Shown here piece after piece: positions 7,082-11,810 of a stretch of DNA of 11,810 nucleotides. The translations under genes and the position numbers were made by a program. The stretch lies in the NCBI GenBank assembly GCA_041648755.1, contig JBAZOJ010000102.1, positions 1 to 11,810 on the forward strand, in the 5' to 3' direction. The stretch is from JBAZOJ01 sp041648755 (GTDB taxonomy: Bacteria > Planctomycetota > B143-G9). Each line of letters opens with the position of its first letter. Position 1 is the stretch's first letter. Under the pieces are notes generated by a model. It worked only from the letters and a program-made list of their open reading frames with translations. It was not told the DNA's origin and ran no database searches.

Positions 7082-8031
7082 AGACTTCGATGGTCGTCAT
7101 AAGCGGATCCTCGAATTTGCCGCTGTCGAAAGGGATATGCAGCTACCTCGGGATTCCTCTCGGGAATGCCGAAGTCTCGCGCTTCCCCGACGGCGAAATA
7201 AAGGTCGTAATCCAGCAGGATGTTCGCGGGCTGGACGTGTTCATCATTCAGCCTACCTGCCATCCCGTCAACGAGAGCGTGATGGAACTGCTGATAATGA
7301 TCGACGCGCTCCGTCGCGCTTCGGCCGACCGCATCACGGCGGTTATTCCTTATTACGGGTACGCACGTCAGGACCGCAAGCACGAGGGTCGTGTTCCGAT
7401 TTCGGCCAAGCTGGTCGCCAACCTGCTTATCTCCGCCGGAGCGAACCGCATTCTTGCTATGGATCTTCACGCTTCGCAGATTCAGGGATTTTTCGACATC
7501 CCGTGCGATCATCTGTCAGGCGTTGTTGTCTTTGCCCCGATTTTCAAGACATTCGATCGGCACAACACCGTGGTCATGTCTCCCGATATTGGCAGCATCA
7601 AGATCGCCCGCGACTTCGGCGACCGTCTTGGTATGGCTCTTGCCGTCATTGACAAGCGCCGCGATTTCGATGGCCAGATCGAGATGCCGCACATCATCGG
7701 CAGCGTCGAGGGCAAGACGGTTCTTCTCGTTGACGATATGATTACGACCGGTGGCACTCTGTGTATGGCAGCCACAGCTCTGAAGAGTGCTGGCGCAAAG
7801 GAAATCATCTGCGCCGCCACGCATCCGGTTCTGGTCGGGAGCTGCATCGAGAAGATCAACGCTTCCGCGATCGACCGCGTATATGTCACCGATACGATTC
7901 AGCTCGGAGCCAAGGCGGCCCTTCTGCCCAAGTGCGAAGTGGTCAGCGTGGCTCCGCTGCTTGGCGAATCCATCCGCAGGATACACTCCAACGAGTCGGT
8001 TAGCTGGCTGTTCAAGAACATGGTCAGGTGA
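7078..8031 (+). CDS. prs: Ribose-phosphate pyrophosphokinase (PRPP synthetase)
   Basis: This protein has 317 residues, the normal length of class I PRPP synthetases. It makes phosphoribosyl pyrophosphate from ribose-5-phosphate and ATP for purine, pyrimidine, His, Trp and NAD synthesis. Motifs seen are RFPDGE near residue 37, the YYGYARQDRK ATP-binding segment, DLHASQIQGFF starting at D129 with H131, SPDIGSIKIARDF, the AVIDKRRDF flexible-loop Lys/Arg, and the PRPP-binding VDDMITTGGT (D219-D220...T227). The start ATG 7078 overlaps the previous stop and has AGAGGG close upstream. Its place after glmU and before rplY and pth is the order known from Bacillus, so co-transcription is likely. Confidence 0.98.
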   Translation: MKTSMVVISGSSNLPLSKGICSYLGIPLGNAEVSRFPDGEIKVVIQQDVRGLDVFIIQPTCHPVNESVMELLIMIDALRRASADRITAVIPYYGYARQDRKHEGRVPISAKLVANLLISAGANRILAMDLHASQIQGFFDIPCDHLSGVVVFAPIFKTFDRHNTVVMSPDIGSIKIARDFGDRLGMALAVIDKRRDFDGQIEMPHIIGSVEGKTVLLVDDMITTGGTLCMAATALKSAGAKEIICAATHPVLVGSCIEKINASAIDRVYVTDTIQLGAKAALLPKCEVVSVAPLLGESIRRIHSNESVSWLFKNMVR

Positions 8032-8080
8032 CTTGATATAGATTTGCGCGTTCACTCTCTGAAATTCGAAATACGGCAAC

Positions 8081-8086
8081 GGAGGA
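8081..8086 (+). promoter_or_regulatory. Ribosome binding site that fixes the rplY start
   Basis: GGAGGA lies 5 bases before ATG 8092. This selects 8092 over an upstream in-frame alternative at 8044 that lacks such a site and would add 16 residues before the conserved N-terminus MILRISARKREKTGK. Confidence 0.8.
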
Positions 8087-8091
8087 AACAG

Positions 8092-8814
8092 ATGATTTTG
8101 CGAATAAGCGCCAGGAAAAGAGAGAAGACCGGCAAGTGTGCGAACAATCAGCTTCGCATGGCCGGGCTTGTTCCGGTGAACATGGTTATGCCGGACAAGA
8201 ACGTATCGCTGTCCCTGTCGACCCCGCTTACTGAAATCCGCAAGGTTCTCAACGCGGGTGCGCACTTGATCGAACTCGATATCGAGTCCGATTCCGTCAG
8301 ACAGGCATTCGTGAAGGAAGTTGACTGGGAATCCCTTACAGGGAATATCCTGCACATCAACTTGATCGAGGCGAGCAAGGACAGAGCGATCACTGCGAAT
8401 GTCCCGCTCGTCTTCCGCGGAACCCCCGTTGGCATTTCGGCCGGCGGCGTTTTCACGGTCCTTCTCGACTACCTCGAGGTAACCGGTCTGCCGCAGGATC
8501 TTCCCGATTCACTGGTGGTGGAAGTCGCCAGGTTGAATGTCGACGACGCGGTCTTCGTAAGCGAACTTGTGGTTGGAGACAAACTGCAGATTCGCACGAA
8601 GAAAGAACAAAGAGTCTGCGAAGTCCACATTCCTGCCCGCGCTGCTCTCCCGACAACCGAAGCCGCTGAAGGCGAAGAACTCGCTGAGGGCGAAGTTCCG
8701 GCTGAGGGTGAAGCCGTTGAAGGCGCTCCTGCTCCTGAGGCCGAAAAGGCCGAGGATGGCAAGGGCGGCAAAGACAAGGGCGGCAAGGATAAGGGCGGAA
8801 AGGGCAAGAAGTGA
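8092..8814 (+). CDS. rplY: Large ribosomal subunit protein bL25, CTC/TL5 type
   Basis: This 240-residue protein binds 5S rRNA in the large subunit central protuberance; the long CTC form is known as a general-stress protein in Bacillus. Residues 1-90 hold the bL25 barrel (ISARKREKTGK...LRMAGLVPVNMV, where the family usually has LR..G.vPav.Yg). Residues 100-185 form the C-terminal beta domain (LNLIEASKDRAITANVPLVFRG, VTGLPQDLPDSLVVEV, LVVGDKL). The tail (190-240) is low complexity, first acidic AEGE repeats and then Lys/Gly repeats. The ORF could be read from 8044, but the strong site GGAGGA supports 8092. Its stop overlaps the pth start (GTGA, 8811-8814), so the two are translationally coupled. 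Confidence 0.93.
   Translation: MILRISARKREKTGKCANNQLRMAGLVPVNMVMPDKNVSLSLSTPLTEIRKVLNAGAHLIELDIESDSVRQAFVKEVDWESLTGNILHINLIEASKDRAITANVPLVFRGTPVGISAGGVFTVLLDYLEVTGLPQDLPDSLVVEVARLNVDDAVFVSELVVGDKLQIRTKKEQRVCEVHIPARAALPTTEAAEGEELAEGEVPAEGEAVEGAPAPEAEKAEDGKGGKDKGGKDKGGKGKK
8665..8805 (+). repeat. Low-complexity repeats encoding the bL25 tail
   Basis: Three 18-base units (8665-8682, 8683-8700, 8701-8718) encode AEGEEL, AEGEVP and AEGEAV. Further on, three 15-base units (8761-8775, 8776-8790, 8791-8805) encode KGGKD, KGGKD and KGGKG. The tail is thus an acidic block followed by a basic block, which suggests growth by slippage. Confidence 0.85.
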
Positions 8815-9380
8815 GATTGATCGTGGGTATCGGCAATCCCGGCCCCCAGTACATCGGAACCCGGCACAATGTCGGCTTCGATGTGATGGACACCATTTCG
8901 GCCGACAGGAATCTGTCCTGGAAGTCCGGATGGTCCGGGAGCTTTGCCGAACTCGCCGCGGTCGAGAAAACTATCCTGCTCAAGCCCGCCACCTATGTCA
9001 ACCTGTCCGGTCGCAGCGTTCACGAGGTATCGGCTTTCTTCAAGATTCCGACGTCGGAAATCCTTGTCGTTGTCGATGACTACAACCTCCCGCTTGGCAA
9101 GCTGCGCTTGCGCTCGACGGGTTCTGACGGTGGTCATAAAGGACTCGTTTCGATCATTTCCGTTCTCGGCGAGGATTTCACGCGACTGCGCGTCGGAATC
9201 GGCGCCCCGACAAGGGACCCGGCCGATTACGTGCTCTCTCGCTTCTCGCCCGTGGAACGGGAGACTATAGACCTGTCGGTTCGTTTCGCCGCAGACGCCG
9301 CCCTGGCATGGGCTGACGGCGGTCTGGATGCGGCTACTAAAGTGATTTCCGGCTGCAACGCTGCGGCCGAAGAAGACTAG
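8811..9380 (+). CDS. pth: Peptidyl-tRNA hydrolase
   Basis: This 189-residue protein hydrolyses the ester bond of peptidyl-tRNAs that drop off ribosomes and recycles tRNA; it is essential in bacteria. The GTG start at 8811 is supported by the family N-terminus MRLIVGIGNPGPQY and by GGAAAGGG (8797-8804) upstream. Catalytic His is H19 (RHNVGF), with N9, N64 (TYVNLSG) and D89 (VVVDDYNLPLGK) at the other active-site positions. The usual GGHNGL is GGHKGL here (H109-K110), so the Asn is a Lys. The later RLRVGIGAP and DYVLSRFSP blocks are intact. It overlaps rplY by 4 bases and is followed by rpsF 20 bases on. Confidence 0.97.
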   Translation: MRLIVGIGNPGPQYIGTRHNVGFDVMDTISADRNLSWKSGWSGSFAELAAVEKTILLKPATYVNLSGRSVHEVSAFFKIPTSEILVVVDDYNLPLGKLRLRSTGSDGGHKGLVSIISVLGEDFTRLRVGIGAPTRDPADYVLSRFSPVERETIDLSVRFAADAALAWADGGLDAATKVISGCNAAAEED

Positions 9381-9386
9381 TTCCTG

Positions 9387-9395
9387 AAAGGAGGT
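9387..9395 (+). promoter_or_regulatory. Strong Shine-Dalgarno for rpsF, supporting its TTG start
   Basis: AAAGGAGGT, fully matching the 16S rRNA 3' end, sits 5 bases before TTG 9401. No ATG follows near the conserved N-terminus RLYEGLF, so TTG is the start. Confidence 0.85.
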
Positions 9396-9400
9396 CTTTC

Positions 9401-9844
9401 TTGAGACTTTACGAAGGCCTGTTCCTTGTGGATCACAATCTGGCAAGGACAAACTACGAAGACGTGGAGAAGCATATCCACGGAATCATCAACCGATACG
9501 AGGGCGAGGTAGTGCAGTCCCTGAAGTGGGCGGAGAGGAAACTGGCGTTTCCCATTCGCTTCAACAACATCAAGCACGAAAAGGGCGCGTACATCCTCAT
9601 CCATTTCAACGCGGAGCCGACCTCAGTCATAAAGATGGACAGGCAGTTCAGGCTTTCCGAGACTGTCCTGCGCCACCTGGTCACTCGCGACGAGGATGGT
9701 CTCTTCGACGAAGCATCTCTGCATCAGGAACTCTTCGAGTCCGATGAGGCTCAAGCTCCTCGTGAAGACGTTGCCAGTCCCGCAGACGCCCCCGCAGTTG
9801 CCAGCGAAGGTGAAAAACCGGAAAAGGCTCCTCGGCCCGAGTAG
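9401..9844 (+). CDS. rpsF: Small ribosomal subunit protein bS6
   Basis: This 147-residue protein binds the central domain of 16S rRNA as a heterodimer with bS18, encoded two genes downstream. The fold is recognised from RLYEGLFLVDHNL, the helix with YEDVEKHIHGII, the strand WAERKLAFPIRFNNIKHEKGAYILIHF, and the closing RLSETVLRHLVTRDE. Residues from about 100 form an extra acidic, Ala/Pro/Glu-rich tail, as many bS6 proteins have. The start is TTG behind a perfect Shine-Dalgarno. It begins the bS6-SSB-bS18 set, with 56 non-coding bases before ssb. Confidence 0.95.
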   Translation: MRLYEGLFLVDHNLARTNYEDVEKHIHGIINRYEGEVVQSLKWAERKLAFPIRFNNIKHEKGAYILIHFNAEPTSVIKMDRQFRLSETVLRHLVTRDEDGLFDEASLHQELFESDEAQAPREDVASPADAPAVASEGEKPEKAPRPE

Positions 9845-9900
9845 GCCGACTTCTGCTGTGGAACGCGAAACGCAAACCCACTATTGCGGAAAGGCATGCT

Positions 9901-10329
9901 ATGTCAGGGTTTAACAAGGTAATCCTGTTGGGCAACTGTGTACGCGAGCCCGAATTGCGCTACACCCCTCAAGGCACGGCGGTCACCGACTTCCGTCTCG
10001 CGGTTAACCGGGTGTTCGGCACCGGCGAGAGCAGAAAGCAGGAGACCCTGTTCATTGATGTGCAGGCTTGGGGCAAGACCGCTGAGACGCTCAGCCGCTA
10101 TCTGCAGAAGGGCACCTCAGTTCTTGTCGAAGGAAGGCTCGTGCTCGACCAGTGGGAGTCCAACGGCGAGAAGAGGCAGAAGATTAAAGTTGTGGCCGAG
10201 AGCTTCCAGTTCGTTTCCAGCCGCTCTTCGGCGGCCGGTGGCGAGGCCAAGGGAGCGGAAGGCGAAGCTACTCCGCCTCCCAGTCCGGAACCGCACGTTT
10301 CAGGTGAAAGCGACGAAGTTCCCTTTTAA
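9901..10329 (+). CDS. ssb: Single-stranded DNA-binding protein
   Basis: This 142-residue protein has an OB fold at residues 1-105: FNKVILLGNCVREPELRYTPQGTAVTDFRLAVNR, then FIDVQAWGKTAETLSRYLQKGTSVLVEGRLVLDQW and IKVVAESFQF. A flexible Gly/Ala/Pro-rich linker leads to the acidic tip SDEVPF, the partner-binding peptide of SSB. It coats single-stranded DNA at the replication fork and in repair, and the tip recruits other proteins. GGAAAGG (9888-9894) lies 6 bases before ATG 9901. Its position between rpsF and rpsR is the common bacterial order. Confidence 0.97.
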   Translation: MSGFNKVILLGNCVREPELRYTPQGTAVTDFRLAVNRVFGTGESRKQETLFIDVQAWGKTAETLSRYLQKGTSVLVEGRLVLDQWESNGEKRQKIKVVAESFQFVSSRSSAAGGEAKGAEGEATPPPSPEPHVSGESDEVPF

Positions 10330-10343
10330 GGAAAGGTTAGCAT

Positions 10344-10601
10344 ATGGTTTTCAAGACTCCTAAGTACAAGTCCCGCAAGCGGATAATCAAGAAGATCACG
10401 GTTTGCCGCATATGCGGTCCAAACTCGACCATCAAGGTTGACCACAAGAATATCCCGCAGCTACAGCGTTTCGTAACCTCACAGGGCAAGATACTCAGCC
10501 GCAAGCGTCTGGGCACCTGCGCAGGCTGCCAGAACAAGGTCAAGCGCGCCGTCAAGCGTGCCAGGTTCATGGCCTTTCTGCCCTTCGTGCAACTCTACTA
10601 A
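10344..10601 (+). CDS. rpsR: Small ribosomal subunit protein bS18, zinc-ribbon-like form
   Basis: This 85-residue basic protein pairs with bS6 in the 30S platform. The body shows CRICG, IKVDHKNIPQLQRF, QGKILSRKRLGTCAGCQ and RAVKRARFMAFLPF, the bS18 signature order. It carries a C-x2-C (C21, C24) and a C-x2-C pair (C59, C62), consistent with a zinc-holding form. Many zinc-type bS18 proteins have His as the last ligand; here it is Cys. GGAAAGG (10330-10336) lies 7 bases before the ATG, and the gap from ssb is only 14 bases. Confidence 0.96.
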   Translation: MVFKTPKYKSRKRIIKKITVCRICGPNSTIKVDHKNIPQLQRFVTSQGKILSRKRLGTCAGCQNKVKRAVKRARFMAFLPFVQLY

Positions 10602-10615
10602 GGAAGGGACGAAAA

Positions 10616-11059
10616 ATGGAAGTTCTTCTTCTTGAAGACGTCGCAAAGCTCGGGAAACGCGGTGAAGTGATCACCGTCAAGGAAGGCTACGCGCGCAATT
10701 TCCTCGTTCCGAAGAAGTTGGCGATCCGCGTGAACCCCACCAGCAAGAAAATGCTCGATAACGAGCGCAAGAAAATCGAGATCCAGAACCGCAAGCGCCT
10801 CAGCAGGCAGCAAGAGTTGGCTGCGAAGCTTGGGACTATGGAACTCCAATTCGTCGCTCGCGCAAACGATGGCGTTCTTTATGGATCGGTGTCCATTCCT
10901 GACCTCGTGAAGAAGCTCGCTGACTCGGGTTTCGAACTCGAGCCGCGCCAGATTCTGCTTGAGGACCACATCAAGACGGTCGGTACGCATTCGATTCCGA
11001 TCCGGCTGAAAGAGGGCATCCAGGCCAATATCACCGTACACGTCGTCGCTGAGGAGTAG
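10616..11059 (+). CDS. rplI: Large ribosomal subunit protein bL9
   Basis: This 147-residue protein has the usual bL9 length. It binds 23S rRNA at the base of the L1 stalk. The N-terminal domain shows MEVLLLEDVAKLGKRGEVITVKEGYARNFLVPKKLA (residues 1-36, with the glycine-rich rRNA-binding turn). A long charged helix (about 41-75) links it to the C-terminal domain, which has DGVLYGSVS, VKKLADSGFELEPRQI and the closing IPIRLKEGIQANITVHVV. AGGAAGGG (10601-10608) lies 7 bases before ATG 10616. The stop TAG (11057-11059) is one base from the dnaB start, so the genes are probably coupled. Confidence 0.97.
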   Translation: MEVLLLEDVAKLGKRGEVITVKEGYARNFLVPKKLAIRVNPTSKKMLDNERKKIEIQNRKRLSRQQELAAKLGTMELQFVARANDGVLYGSVSIPDLVKKLADSGFELEPRQILLEDHIKTVGTHSIPIRLKEGIQANITVHVVAEE

Positions 11060-11060
11060 G

Positions 11061-11810
11061 ATGCCGACGGACCCGCTGCGCGAGCAACCAAAGGATCTCG
11101 AGGCCGAGAAGTTCATTCTCGGCTCGATCCTCATGGACCAGAATGCTCTCGCCGCGGCAGTCGCGGTGATGGTCTCCGATGACTTCTTCGCTCCGCGCCA
11201 TGCCCTGATCTTCAAGACCATCAAGGACATGTACCGCGTCGAGACGGTGGATATCAACCTCCTCCGTGCCAAGCTCACTTCGCTCAACCTGTTGAACGAC
11301 GCAGGCGGATTCGAGTACCTTCTGGAATTGTCCGAGTACTCCTCCGCGGCGCCCAATATCGATGCCTATGTGCGGTTAGTGCGCGAAAAGGCCGTCTTGC
11401 GCAGCATCATCCGCTCGGGCGGCGATATCGCGTTCAAGGCATATGAACAGAGGCTTTCCGCCGAGGATATCATCGAAGAGGCGGAAAAGCAGATCTACGC
11501 TCTGTCGATGTCCGACCAGCGCAACGAACCCCAGCAGATTGGCGACGTTCTTCAGATGGTCATGGCCGACCATGCCGATTCCGCTTCTGGCAACGACAAG
11601 GTGGTCTTCACCAAGTACTTCATGCTTGATGACATGACCACCGGTTTTCACCCCGGCGAATTGGTCATCGTAGCGGGCCGCCCGAGCATGGGGAAGAGTT
11701 CGCTCCTCCTGTCAATGGCCGTGAATGTGGCTATGTCCACCCCGCCAAAGAATGTCGCTGTGTTCTCGCTGGAAATGAGCAAGGAGCAATGCGCCATCAA
11801 CATGCTCTGC
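11061..11810 (+). CDS. dnaB: Replicative DNA helicase DnaB, N-terminal part (3' truncated by window)
   Basis: The frame is open from ATG 11061 for 250 codons to the window edge. GAGGAG (11051-11056) lies 4 bases upstream, overlapping the rplI stop. Residues 1-105 form the DnaB N-terminal helical domain (LEAEKFILGSILMD, DDFFAPRHALIFKTIKDM, AGGFEYLLEL). Linker helices follow (AYVRLVREKAVLRSII, EDIIEEAEKQIYAL). The RecA-like domain opens with LDDMTTGFHPGELVIVAGRPSMGKSS, with Walker A Lys at K212, then VAVFSLEMSKEQ. The hexamer unwinds DNA at the fork. Walker A ends GKSS where many DnaB have GKTA or GKTS; both fit the P-loop. The remaining half lies outside the window. Confidence 0.96.
   Translation, partial: MPTDPLREQPKDLEAEKFILGSILMDQNALAAAVAVMVSDDFFAPRHALIFKTIKDMYRVETVDINLLRAKLTSLNLLNDAGGFEYLLELSEYSSAAPNIDAYVRLVREKAVLRSIIRSGGDIAFKAYEQRLSAEDIIEEAEKQIYALSMSDQRNEPQQIGDVLQMVMADHADSASGNDKVVFTKYFMLDDMTTGFHPGELVIVAGRPSMGKSSLLLSMAVNVAMSTPPKNVAVFSLEMSKEQCAINMLC

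Noticed and set aside
8044..8091. Upstream ATG-like start for rplY
   Set aside because: The 16 extra residues are not part of the conserved N-terminus, and the strong GGAGGA site fits the start at 8092.
7516..8355. Minus-strand ORF of 279 codons over prs and rplY
   Set aside because: It is antisense to the conserved prs and bL25 coding regions, shows no recognisable motif and has no ribosome binding site that I could find.
8469..9452. Long minus-strand ORF of 327 codons over rplY and pth
   Set aside because: It lies opposite two well-recognised genes, its product is low-complexity Ser/Ala/Pro-rich with no family signature, and it arises from the codon bias of the real strand.

Overview
The window is bacterial chromosomal DNA. 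By hand count of sampled lines, the core genes run at about 53 to 65% G+C. It splits into an accessory left part (1-6206) and a dense housekeeping operon on the + strand (6338 to the right edge). The housekeeping order is glmU-like, prs, rplY/ctc, pth, rpsF, ssb, rpsR, rplI, dnaB. It joins two clusters known from Bacillus-type genomes (gcaD/glmU-prs-ctc-spoVC/pth and rpsF-ssb-rpsR / rplI-dnaB). The single-domain GlmU, the exported HEAT/vWA protein and the Rhs and HEAT-repeat proteins are reminiscent of Planctomycetota, Armatimonadota or related deep-branching metagenomic lineages. The phylum cannot be fixed from this sequence alone.

Left part: the window opens inside a large Rhs/YD-repeat protein. 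Its Rhs core is followed by a variable C-terminal region that looks like a polymorphic toxin tip. A 120-residue ORF that resembles a cognate immunity protein starts inside the tail of the toxin ORF. The 153-base overlap looks like the result of a one-base frameshift near 1224-1240, because a TGA lies one frame away, just upstream of the immunity start. The immunity ORF overlaps by an ATGA junction (1609-1612) with a 985-residue STAND-type NTPase. That protein has a NACHT-like P-loop domain, the conserved H-x6-F-A-A region and about 16 tandem HEAT units. Toxin, immunity protein and NACHT-HEAT protein therefore appear to form one translation unit. This is the most interesting part of the window and may be a conflict or defence module.

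Convergent with the NACHT-HEAT gene, only 8 bases away, is an exported HEAT-repeat plus von Willebrand A protein with an intact MIDAS metal site. It is transcribed leftwards from a 131-base divergent intergenic region. That region carries a good sigma-70-like promoter (TTGACT-N16-GATAAT) for the rightward operon and a perfect 7-bp hairpin in the presumed leader.

Right part: the nine housekeeping genes are tightly packed, with ATGA/GTGA overlaps or short gaps and clear Shine-Dalgarno sites. They supply UDP-GlcNAc and PRPP (precursors for cell wall and nucleotides), ribosomal proteins bL25, bS6, bS18 and bL9, peptidyl-tRNA recycling, and replication proteins (SSB and the start of DnaB, cut by the window edge).
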